DNA of 64,000 bases from Stichopus chloronotus (taxonomy: Eukaryota; Echinodermata; Holothuroidea; Aspidochirotida; Stichopodidae): the NCBI GenBank assembly GCA_021234535.1, contig CM037839.1, positions 25,717,196 to 25,781,195 on the forward strand, written 5' to 3'. The position numbers and the translations under genes are program-made. Shown piece by piece: positions 38,001 to 46,517 of this stretch; positions within the stretch are counted from its first letter, which is position 1; every line of letters starts with the position of its first letter. The notes under the pieces were generated by a model. The model saw only the letters and a list, made by a program, of their open reading frames with translations, was not told where the DNA came from and ran no database searches.

Positions 38001-39247
38001 TAGCTTTACAAACCAATTTATATCGTCACAATTGCATTTTTTGATTAATACCTGACCATTACAACGATAAGAGTGCTAAGTAGTTGTGTTTTAAGCCACC
38101 ACCTCCTCATGGACTTGAAAGTTGTAGAATACATATATGATATATTTGTGGACTCTCCTAGTTTAGTGCATAACCCACTTTAAAGTGTCAATACCGTTAT
38201 GTGTGATACATGTTCTGTTGAGATAATCTCGATAGTGGCTATCATTTGAACAAGTTGCTAGATTTCTGTTTTCAAAACGAAAAAAAAAAAAAAAAACTAT
38301 TTTGGTTTTCTTTGGATGTCGAGTCTTCAATTGGCTTTGGGTAAAGATCTGTTACAATTAGATCAAAGTGATCAACACTCTTTACACATGATTAAGTAAT
38401 TACACCGTTTGCTCGCTGACTTATTGATCCATAATTCTTAAGCATGGAGCATTAGTCCGCGTTTGTCATATAACCACACATACAGTCTCCAAAATACCAC
38501 AATACCTAGTCACAACCTAATGTTATACACCAAGAGCTTTACAAGTTATGTAACAGAACTTTCTGCTTGGCTACGGGGGGGGGGGGGGGGGAGGGAGGGA
38601 GGACTTTTCTCCCCACTTTTGAGAAGGGAAAATCTTTTTTCTTGAACTTAAGAGAAAATTAAAAAAGAATACAGTAACGGAACCGATATGGGAATTCTTT
38701 TAGGAAAGTAACTGCATGGTCGATAGCAGGACAATATTGCTTTGACATGTTCAAACTGAGCTGGTATGACATCCTCTACTTGAACAATTCAATAAACCGA
38801 GATAAGGCGAGGGAGATCCTTACCGAGTATTGAACAAGCTAACAACCTTGAGCATGCGAAAGGTATGCCACCTTCGCAGTTCATGTAAACTGGGCTTATT
38901 ACGTTGTCGGCCGCCGTAATGGCCAAAATCGCTGACGTCGACGAGCGAGACAAAATGTAAGTCCATACTTTAAAAAAGGCAGCGAGAGGCCCTGCGAAGT
39001 CCTTGATGTAAGTGTACTCCCCTCCGGACTTTGCGATACTTGAACCCAACTCCGCATAGCAAAGAGCTCCCAGTCCAGATATGATCCCAGAGATAATCCA
39101 TGCTACCAGAGCCCAGCCTACCGTTCCTGTATTTGCAAGAACTCCTTTTGGTGAAATGAATATTCCAGACCCTATGATGGTCCCGACGATGAGAAAGAAA
39201 CAGTCAATCACACTGACTTGTCGCTTGAGAACAAACGACTGAGCCAT
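22822..39247 (-). CDS. SLC7 LAT-type amino-acid transporter, copy B (9 exons)
   Basis: Second intact paralogue, same family and predicted role as copy A. Exons: 39247-38824, 35652-35527, 34890-34791, 30851-30807, 28181-28058, 24835-24732, 24298-24202, 23727-23578, 23007-22822. Exon sizes and phases equal those of copy A through exon 8. It predicts 451 aa from the ATG at 39245-39247, which has a strong context (A at -3, G at +4). An in-frame ATG at 39296-39298 would add 17 residues, but these have no counterpart in copy A. It keeps the canonical [10 protein letters not shown] loop (residues 26-35), Cys124, LFAFGGW and [10 protein letters not shown]. Exon 9 ends in-frame three codons after KSVS. 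Introns total about 15 kb and carry most of the repeats between 23 and 38 kb. I see no frameshift or stop, so it looks functional. Confidence 0.89.
23578..23727 (-). CDS. Copy B exon 8 (TM9-TM10)
   Basis: 150 bp, acceptor CTTCCCAG, donor TACAAG|GTATAT. Encodes [20 protein letters not shown]10 ([18 protein letters not shown]) and [10 protein letters not shown]. Phase 0 at both sides. Confidence 0.9.
24202..24298 (-). CDS. Copy B exon 7 (TM8-TM9 loop, TM9)
   Basis: 97 bp, acceptor CACACAG, donor ATT|GTGAGT. Encodes [20 protein letters not shown] and [12 protein letters not shown]. Copies A and C both have [12 protein letters not shown] here, so B is the divergent member. Confidence 0.89.
24732..24835 (-). 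CDS. Copy B exon 6 (TM8)
   Basis: 104 bp, acceptor TATCAG, donor TCAAG|GTAAG. Encodes [20 protein letters not shown] and [15 protein letters not shown], with a single Ile-to-Val difference from copy A. This is one of the two most conserved exons in the array. Confidence 0.9.
25030..25700. repeat. Two tandem relatives of the 13.3-kb repeat
   Basis: Two consecutive units, about 25036-25320 and 25329-25700, both opening with ATAAGCCAAGTATGCAAA. Both share with 13388-13760 the order ATATGC, CCTTTGTT/CCTTTGAT, TTCAAGG, CCAATGTGAAACYCAGTA, CCTAACAAAAGAAA, GTGCAACACTC and TTTTGCATT. They lie in intron 5 of copy B. Non-coding; relationships within the family are clear by eye but divergence is high. 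Confidence 0.65.
26719..26747. repeat. 29-bp CAGGGAGGTG palindrome
   Basis: CAGGGAGGTGTTAT, one A, then ATAACACCTCCCTG: perfect 14-bp arms with a 1-base spacer. A second member of the same motif lies at 30768-30796. In intron 5 of copy B, at the right edge of a stretch rich in ATGAGATCTCATGAG words. Confidence 0.8.
27010..27262 (+). mobile_element. 3' tail of a non-LTR retrotransposon, second copy
   Basis: GAGATGAAACGAATGCAAAA, TTCTATGGTTAATAAAGCTT and a CACATCTTATCTTATATCTT tail match the element at 10.9-11.1 kb. No reverse transcriptase frame remains. In intron 5 of copy B. Confidence 0.58.
28058..28181 (-). CDS. Copy B exon 5 (TM7)
   Basis: 124 bp, acceptor TTTACAG, donor GTG|GTAAGTGG. 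Encodes [20 protein letters not shown] and [20 protein letters not shown]. The helix core differs from copy A while the flanking motifs are kept, as expected of a functional paralogue. Confidence 0.89.
28343..28380. repeat. Perfect 17-bp-arm hairpin with TAGGCCTA core
   Basis: TCCTGTCATAGGCCTAT, loop TGCC, ATAGGCCTATGACAGGA, with no mismatch. In intron 4 of copy B, 160 bp upstream of exon 5. Purpose unknown. Confidence 0.85.
30768..30796. repeat. CAGGGAGCTG palindrome next to exon 4 of copy B
   Basis: CAGGGAGCTGTT and AACAACTCCCTG form 12-bp arms with one mismatch. Related to the palindrome at 26719. It ends 11 bp before the exon 4 boundary at 30807, close enough to overlap the intronic side of the donor. 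Confidence 0.7.
30807..30851 (-). CDS. Copy B exon 4 (TM6b, micro-exon)
   Basis: 45 bp, acceptor GATTTAG, donor CTCG|GTAAGT. Encodes [15 protein letters not shown], one residue different from copy A. Its donor lies only about 10 bp from a CAGGGAG palindrome (30768-30796). Confidence 0.88.
31685..31885. repeat. ~105-bp tandem duplication in intron 3 of copy B
   Basis: Two adjacent units share ACATTGACRCAGGTTT, CAAACTTCACTT, TTTGAAACT/TTTGTAACT, CAGTCTCGGTCAACTAGCCC or CAGCTCAGTCAACTTGCCC, and AGATAATA. Non-coding. Confidence 0.72.
32255..32510. repeat. ~162-bp imperfect duplication in intron 3 of copy B
   Basis: CACAATGCTAATTTGACAAA recurs about 162 bp apart (near 32298 and 32460), with similar flanks (ATTTC.TATTGTGAAGCAAA against ATTTCACATTGTAAAGCAAA). 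A looser relative follows around 32815. Simple local duplication. Confidence 0.65.
34791..34890 (-). CDS. Copy B exon 3 (TM6a)
   Basis: 100 bp, acceptor AATACAG, donor GGATG|GTAATA. Encodes [20 protein letters not shown] and [14 protein letters not shown]. The variable stretch before TM6 differs most from copy A (TWGKFPLA against TSARTPIA), while the gating FAFGGW is identical. Confidence 0.89.
35527..35652 (-). CDS. Copy B exon 2 (TM4 end, TM5)
   Basis: 126 bp, acceptor CCTTCCAG, donor CAGG|GTAGGT. Encodes [19 protein letters not shown] and TM5 ([17 protein letters not shown]). Phase 1 at both ends, as in copy A. Confidence 0.89.
36687..37302. mobile_element. 616-bp element with ~55-bp terminal inverted repeats
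   Basis: Left end TTTCTAATGAAACGACACGT and onward through ATCCTTGGAATACTG is repeated in inverse orientation at the right end (CCACGTGTCGTTTCATTAGA), with a few differences across about 55 bp. The interior lacks an open frame of note. Looks like a non-autonomous DNA transposon in intron 1 of copy B. Target-site duplication not evident. Confidence 0.72.
38824..39247 (-). CDS. Copy B exon 1 (TM1 to start of TM4)
   Basis: 424 bp, same length as in copy A. Encodes [16 protein letters not shown], the TM1 loop [46 protein letters not shown]3, and Cys124 in the loop VYMNCEGG. The donor CTCG|GTAAGG is at 38823. Confidence 0.91.
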
Positions 39248-39249
39248 TG

Positions 39250-42200
39250 TCTCGATGCGATACCATACACAGTGTATTTCAAAAAAATAAACCAACATCT
39301 GATTCCTTTGATAGCACTATTTACTATTGTTCGACTGGAGTAGATACGATCGCAAAAGACAAAGGTTAGGTTGTAAAATGGAAGCACTCATATGAATATT
39401 CATAAAGGCGAGTAATGAAAGAGCCAATTGACAAATCTGAATTAGTTCTTACTAGTGGTAAACACGGTACATTTCTAAGGCTACTAAGCAGAAAATGCAT
39501 TTAATAATCATTGCCCTGACCCATGGATATGTAAATCCCAACATGTAGTTCAGATTAAGAAAAAACATAACCACGAATGTCAGTAAAAGTAGCTATAGAT
39601 TCTGTGTACTTTTTCCAAAGAACTTTTTTTACATGGAAATGCATAGAACTGTCACTGCGAAACAGAAATGATCCGTAATGTACAACTGGCTACATGTTAA
39701 TAACCCAATTAAAAATAACAATAATACAAAATTGAAAAGTAAAAAAAAAAGAATTAATTTTACATAAACTTTCAACGGCAAGTCATTTCTGGAAATAGCA
39801 AATGCGAAAAACAAATTTATTAGTTAAGAAATAAATCAATAAATGAACAATTCAAATTGAATGAAATGTGCGAAACCCTACCTGATCAGGTCATACAAAC
39901 TTTTGGTAACTGGAAACTTGCAAAATTTCACAGACTAATTTATTCATACTGCTTTGCTTCCTTAGTAGAAGCATTGTATAACGACCCTGAGACTCACCGA
40001 TTGCCTTAATATATTCATAACCAGTTCATGGGGATAATAATTTAAGAACGGCAAATATCAGTTGATTTTATTATTTGTTGTATAGGCAGAAGCAAAATTG
40101 GTCCATATGAAAACGAAAATATGGTCTGATAGTAGTGACGGTGCTCTGTCTGAGTGGATAAAGGGAGGGCAATTTGAAGCAATGAAGGTAATTAGCAACT
40201 GGAAAGTTCGGAGTTCTATCCCCGGCCGGGTATCGGCAAGAGTAATCTAAGGTTTTCCAGCTGTTGAAGTGACCTTGTGGAAGAAGGCACCGAATCTGAA
40301 CTACAATTGTTGAGTTGCTGGTCAAGCTACGTGAAGTTGTAACACGTAATCTACATGGTTACTCCACCAAAACTATCTGTTCAAAGCCTGAATTATTTTA
40401 ATCATATTTTTAGTCATGTTCGCCTCGTGGCTGTTAGTAGCACGTAGATCGCAGCTTCCGACGTTATCGATAGAGTTGATAACAGTGTCGAATTTCATAT
40501 GATTCGTTCAAAGGGGTCAAAGAGGTGCATTCATACATGATACATGTACGTACAAAACGAAATTGTCTACATGTGTATTCTGGCTTCGCTTGATAAACAT
40601 GCGGCAATTAACGAAGTCGGCTTAACGTACCTATTACGTCGATTGACGATTTCACTAAACTGTCCTAACAATGCGATCACTTCTATTACTTAATGGTGGC
40701 GTCCTTTACCCATTGAACACCGTTTGCATGCATCGTGTTTCTTTTTGGTTTTTACGTAGGACTATGGAAGAGTGAATTGATTTCAGGCGTATATTTGTGT
40801 AATCTATTGACCCATTTTATCTGCTTGAGATATAATCAGTACATTTATGGACCCCTGCCTTTTGTCATTGTTTCTCAGTTTAGTTATACTGTATTTCCTA
40901 TACATTCATCGCTTAACACACACTAAGCCGTGATGTATATCAATTCATATACAGTTGAGCGAACATACAGTTCATTCGTGCTCCATATCCTGTTGGTCAC
41001 ATTGTACCCCACATAATAAACCAAAACGAGTAAATACATCTGCAAGCGGAACATGTGAAATGGAACTGTAGAGTAACTGTTTGACATAAGTGGAATGGGG
41101 GGGGGGGGGGTAATGGAGATGAAGTAAACGTTTACCGACAGCACAATGAGTCAACTGTAATATAATCAAGTATTATTTCCTTCCGTTGTCTACATTTTTA
41201 CAATAAAGTTTAGTTTTGCGATAAGTGCAATAACCTCGGAGGATCGTGAGAATGACGTTTGTAGTTTAGGGAAACTTTTAAAGCAGTGGTATAGTCATAC
41301 AGCTGTACGTAAGCACAAGTACAGGATTACATATTAGCCTTCACTTTAATCTTCAAAACAGATAACATACCGAAAGTATACAAACTATGTGGTATAAATG
41401 AATGGACACTCAATATAGTGGGGAACAGGATGGACGTGTCCCTCCACTCCTATAGAGGTGGGGAATAGAGTTTCATGTCCCCTCCAACTGATCTGCCAAT
41501 GCACATTTCATTATCTTTCGAGTTCAAGTTTCAAAGTATATCGATATATTATAATGTGTATCGATGTATTATTAGGTCCTTAATTGTTTAATTCTTTAAT
41601 AAGGCAGAGAGTATTACATGTTTTAAAGAATGCATCTAGCAACTTACAGTTGAAAAGCCAACCGCTTTCATCGTCAGGTACAAACTGAAATTTATTCAAA
41701 TACAAAACTGTTTGACAAATTGCAGAGAAAAAAGCTTTGAAAAGTAGATAAATGGAAGAAAAGTGATCAACGGTCTACCGAGATATTAGTATAGATGTGT
41801 ACACAATTTTTTCTGAGACTGCATGCTTACTGAGAGCTGAGTTGATGATTTTGAAGGAGTTGTGTCTATGAGTTTCTCCTATGAACTATTACTTCCAGTA
41901 CAATTGTACAATTTGTAGACTATACTTGAGTGGCAAAATCGCAACCACCTGGCTATGAGTTTTCACTTGTTATGTACTTAGTGTCCTGCGAGACAGGGAC
42001 CAGGATGGCTGTGCACTTATTACATCAGTACTATGGGTAACTATCTGCAACTATGGGTTACTGTCTGTAAGAGTTGTTCGAAAGAATTGGCATATCTAAG
42101 AAAGAACTAAGTACTATCAATCTTGCCACATAGTGATGTCCGAAATATGTAATTGCATCCTGGTAGTGTAAATAGTACTGCTGAACATTCAGAGTATACC

Positions 42201-42690
42201 AACTGCCGGTAATGAAAATGAAAACAACTAAGAGGTGGTTATTCTGTTTAGTTGTGGACTAGTTTTTTTGTTCAAGAAATACTCGCTACGAAAAACTAGT
42301 CACGCAGAGACGGCCGCCAAAGATATCCGCTAGCTAGCACTAGGCTAGCACTGGTATGGCACTCGTGGGCTTCCAAGATTTCGCAGATGTGAACTATAAC
42401 TTTCAAAGGGAAGTAACACTAACTCGAAAGTTCCTTGCTCGTATTACTTCCGAATGTCATAATCTAATCTCGTTATCAAATTTCGAAAAATGAACTTCAA
42501 ACTGTCACTGAAATTTTCACAACGGGTTCTATTTTGCTCAACAAAGATATTGATGACGCCACTTACAGCACGTACTTCAAACGTAAATTATGACAGTACT
42601 GACTATGAGTAAATTCATAGCCAGTAATAATCCAGTGCACGTTGGCTATGATGAACAGGTAACTCGAATTGCATTGGTCACTTTTGTTAC
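39250..42690. other. Spacer upstream of copy B
   Basis: Contains the tRNA-like SINE (40.1-40.3 kb) and a G14 tract at 41097. No coding exon recognised. Promoter of copy B is expected just right of 39247, but no core element stands out. Confidence 0.45.
40135..40340 (+). repeat. tRNA-derived SINE
   Basis: TGTCTGAGTGGATAAAGG (40147-40164) resembles a pol III A box of class II (Ser/Leu) tRNAs. GAGTTCTATCCC (40211-40222) resembles a B box, at a spacing fitting a tRNA with a long variable arm. The unrelated tail continues to about 40340. No intact tRNA fold, so a SINE rather than a tRNA gene. Confidence 0.62.
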
Positions 42691-42935
42691 AACCAATGCT
42701 TCTAAATGTTTGTAATGTTTGGGTGAAAACTAATCATGAATCCGAGGAATTCTTCGGCTTCACTCTCAGTTTTGGAAAGACAAAAAAAAACATAGCCAAA
42801 GTAAACACGGTATGAAGAAATGGTTGGAACCGACAGCTCGTGAAGGACTGATTTTTTTTTTCAAGATGAACCATGAATAAATTAGCAAGAATAGGTGCTA
42901 ACGGTGAACGCATACCTTTCCAATCCATTTAATCA
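42690..42935 (-). pseudogene. Penelope-like reverse transcriptase relic
   Basis: The minus-strand frame has GMRSPLAPILANLFMVHLE, the strand around RT motif 4 (usually G-x-x-MGSPL-x-P-x-LAN-x-F-M). After a frameshift the continuation reads YFGYVFFCLS with TESEAEEFLGFMN and HPNI, matching the Y(V/A)DD box region and following helix of Penelope-type enzymes, with the two catalytic aspartates lost. Only about 80 codons remain, so the element is dead. Confidence 0.7.
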
Positions 42936-43452
42936 TAAGAATCAACAAGAAATGAGTTCGTGACGTAACAAATATGAAATGTTTGTAAAGGTTCCGTCGA
43001 TACAAATGACGGTCTTTACCGATATCTTTTGCGTATCACAATATTACTGGCAATATTGACGATTTCACGTTACGTTTTAGCGAATAACCTTACGACATCA
43101 AATGACACTAAATAACAATGAGCTGCATTCATTGAATTCATTTTTTTTAACAAATGAAAGCGAGTCGTTTGTGCAATTATCAAGATACGTATGGGGTGAG
43201 ATGTGCACTGAGAAAAATAGCCAAGTTTCAATTATAATTGCCGACACTAGAAACGATGGGTGGGAATGTGTAGGCATAGAGCAATATCATTTCACGTACG
43301 AATTTTGGCCAGTTCATAAATTCTAGTCCACTGAGAGCATGTTCTTGCAATTTCTTTCTGTTCACAAGCCCGAATCTTCCCGGTTTTTTTTTTGAAAAAT
43401 CTCTGCAACTCTCCCTCGCTACGTAGTGGTAGACCAGATTTTAGTTTCTTAA

Positions 43453-43570
43453 AGGGGCTCATTGAGTTAATATACATTGATATAATTCTGTGAGGATTTG
43501 AAGAATGCAGACACATGGCAATGCTTGTAAGTAGCATAGTTTCATATTCGATAGTTACGAAAACTTACTT
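43453..43570 (+). repeat. TTAAAGGGGCTCATTGAGTT repeat, plus-strand copy
   Basis: Starts TTAAAGGGGCTCATTGAGTT, then GTGAGGATTTGAAGAA, CACATGGCAATGCTTGTAAG and TAGCATAGTTTCATA. About 80 bp match in inverse orientation at 46400-46515. Confidence 0.72.
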
Positions 43571-45563
43571 TTTTTTTTTAAAATTTTTGACCCTGACTTG
43601 TGCTGGCCTTATGCGTAATTATTAGTGAAAATTTGAAAAATCTCCGACTGATCACGAATTTAAAAAACAAAATGTATTGAATCGTTAGTTATTCACTCCT
43701 TTATGTTCCTTTGCATGTAAAACATGGGGATCCTCTTACTCTGTTCATTTGTCTTTAGTATTTGAAGGAAACTCAGATGCAGGAAAATTCAGTGAATTTC
43801 ACGTCACAAATCAATGTGCCTCTTTAAACATCGTTCCATCGTTAATTCATTGTGCCAATTCCAGTGTCGTAAGCTAAACGATCCATTTGATAACACCACC
43901 ATTGCCTTTGTCAGGTTGAAAGCTGGCAATATTCTTATTGCTTGGTAGTAGTTTTTTCACGATCTTGTACCGCCCCTGATCGGTTGTAGAGAGATTGAGA
44001 TTCATGGTGTGTGTGTGTGTTTTTTTTTTGTTTTTTTTTTGCAAAATAAGCCAATTATTGGAATTAGGTTAAAGTTGTTCATTACTAGGTCACTTTAAGA
44101 CTGCGGTATCATGTGTCGCACTTCACATTTGATTTTTTTTTTTAATTCTATATGAGATATTATAAAAAAGTCAACCAATGTTACGTTTATATCGGGACAA
44201 AACAGGTTAATCACGTCTCCTTTTATCAAGTGTGTGTCTAATCCCGCGCAATTGTGAAATTTCCCCAAGGGTTGTTACTATGTTGACTGTAACGTCTTGG
44301 CCACATATAGGCACATATTTTGAGTATCAGCACTACAGTGACGTCTCTATTAGAGCAAAATCGGTGGTATTTTTCGTTTTTAGTCCTTATTCCCAGACCA
44401 CTCAGACAAATCACCTCATACAGGTGTCAATCTGTAATCCTTTTACCAGAAAGCAAAATTCCAGGGATAGGAATGCCCTCACCTTGAAGTGCAGCGAACC
44501 TACATAATACTTATTAAACAAAATTTAATTTCCAAGGAAATGGAATATCAAAGTGTCCACCTATCTAGGTATAATGAGGAAGAGGAAACCTCATTTGCAT
44601 TGTTCAACAAGAAGAAGGGAATGACTTTCCAGACCATCCCAGGGACTTGTCTTTTTGCTGAGAAAGTACTTCTACAGTTAGATCATTCTTGAAACTTTTA
44701 ATTGAGCAAAACCTTTGCGTTTTTAGAGGCGACTAATTCCACACAATAGAATTAAGTGTTGTGTGACATTGAAAATGACATTGTTTTTTCGTTTTTGATT
44801 TGCTGGTACAAAGCACTAGCCTAATTAATATTTAAAAAAAGTCAGTAAACTTCGTTTGCTTATTTCTGCGACCAGCACATGTACACACAGACACATGAAC
44901 TTCAACAGAAATTGGTTGACCAATAATTACCAATAACTACCTTCAATAGTCTGGGGTCATCAGAATGGTGAATGGAGCGACTGAGCTTTTGGGACCGGTA
45001 CGAGTTGGATCAACCAATTCAGAGAGTGATTAAATGATAATTTATTATTTTTCAATAAATTTGGGAAAAATTTGGCAGATAGGTTATGACCTTGGGGAGT
45101 AGGTCTCAAGAGAATTGAAAGCAGTGTCTCTAATAGAGACATTACAGTAATTCGAGTGTGACATGTAGCGTTAACCAGATCGGTGACGTCATAGGTCAAG
45201 GATCACGGTTATTACATAGTCTAGTATGGTAGGTTCTGCTAGTAAAAAGTGTCAACATAGCTTACTGGATCTTTGCTTTCTCATTCAATATGACTTTATA
45301 TTTCAACCTATGCAAAAACGTTTTGGCTGAACGATTGTGTCTAATAACAAAATGTCCTTCATCATGTTTTTGGCAATGCCCTCACTCAGTATGCATTTGC
45401 TCTCGTATTTTACTTTGAAAGAATTTTTTGGTGGCAAAGAAAATGAATGATGCAAATGATCATGACGCGCTTCTTAGAAATATTACAAAATCGTCTCAAG
45501 GTCTCTCGGTAATATCGGCGAATTTAAAACAGAATAACAGTTTGTGGTAAGTCCTGAACTTAC

Positions 45564-45660
45564 TATGATAGCGGCCGCTGGTAACGGTGTCCGCTTGTTC
45601 ATGTGGAGCAAAGAAAATATCTCTGGAAACTGACCATCTCTGCCAGCAACGAAAGACATT
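45564..45660 (-). pseudogene. Copy C exon 7, intact remnant
   Basis: 97 bp with good acceptor (CACACAG) and donor (ATA|GTAAGT). Encodes [20 protein letters not shown] and [12 protein letters not shown], closest to copy A. It is the best preserved piece of the dead gene. The tyrosine-like FF pair is now SF. It is the last remnant, since nothing matching [10 protein letters not shown] or the TM11-12 exon is seen between here and copy B. Confidence 0.86.
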
Positions 45661-46394
45661 CTGTGTGGTAAAGATGCCCATAGGCTAACGTTATGGTCAT
45701 GATATGATGGTGAAGGGATATCGATTTAGATTCGTTGGTTGTATGATGAAAAAAAATACCAAACCGGCTGTACCTATGAAATCTCACCTCGATGCCATGA
45801 AGGTGGTGCCAGTCAAGCCACCAATACAAGACGCGAAGACAGATATTGGCATCAAGACCAACTAAGATCCAAGAACGAGCATTCCATGTGAGGGGTAACG
45901 AGATAACAAACAAAATCCATCGTAAAAATTCATGATTCAGGATTCGTGATACATGATCAGTTGTGATATTCATACACAAACAACAATACAAAGTAATACG
46001 TTTAATAGAATCCTCTCAAACGTTTGTTGTATATTTTCACAATACTGTATTAAAGGAGGATGCACACGACGATTTTGTGAAGATAAGATTATCATTTTCA
46101 ATAGCCAGTTCGGAGGTGACAAGAAAATGTCACTTGCTAACTCTTTGTGTAGCTTACTTACAGTGTCTATGGAGTGCTGACGTTTATTGCATGACGCATG
46201 CTGTAAATAGATTGTTACATAAGTGTACAAGTGAAGATGTTCTAACTGAATTAGAATTTTTAGGTTGAATTATTGAACAATGTCACCTACAATTGATCAA
46301 AAGATAAATAGAAAATCCAACATTTACAGGGGACTTATGGATGGTAACCTTACTATGGGAATAATTTCTAGAAAGGACTTTCAGTCTATTACTT

Positions 46395-46517
46395 TCATAT
46401 GGTATGTTCATCTCAAAAAACTAAACTAATTATGCTACTTTTAAGCATTGTCATGTGTTTCTACCCTTCATAATCCTCACATACTCATCGATATCAACTC
46501 AATGAGCCCCTTTAAGG
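46395..46517 (-). repeat. TTAAAGGGGCTCATTGAGTT repeat, minus-strand copy
   Basis: Inverse copy of the 43.45-kb repeat (CTCAATGAGCCCCTTTAA at 46498-46515). It begins about 10 bp from the donor of pseudogene exon 5, and copy A lacks it at the corresponding place, so it inserted into copy C after duplication. Confidence 0.72.

Noticed and set aside
39245..39298. Upstream in-frame ATG of copy B adding 17 residues
   Set aside because: The extra residues have no match in A or C, and the downstream ATG has the stronger context and aligns with the family N-terminus.
39629..39814. 61-codon hydrophobic minus-strand frame upstream of copy B
   Set aside because: Poly-T composition gives Phe/Leu runs. 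No relation to SLC7 exons and no splice context.
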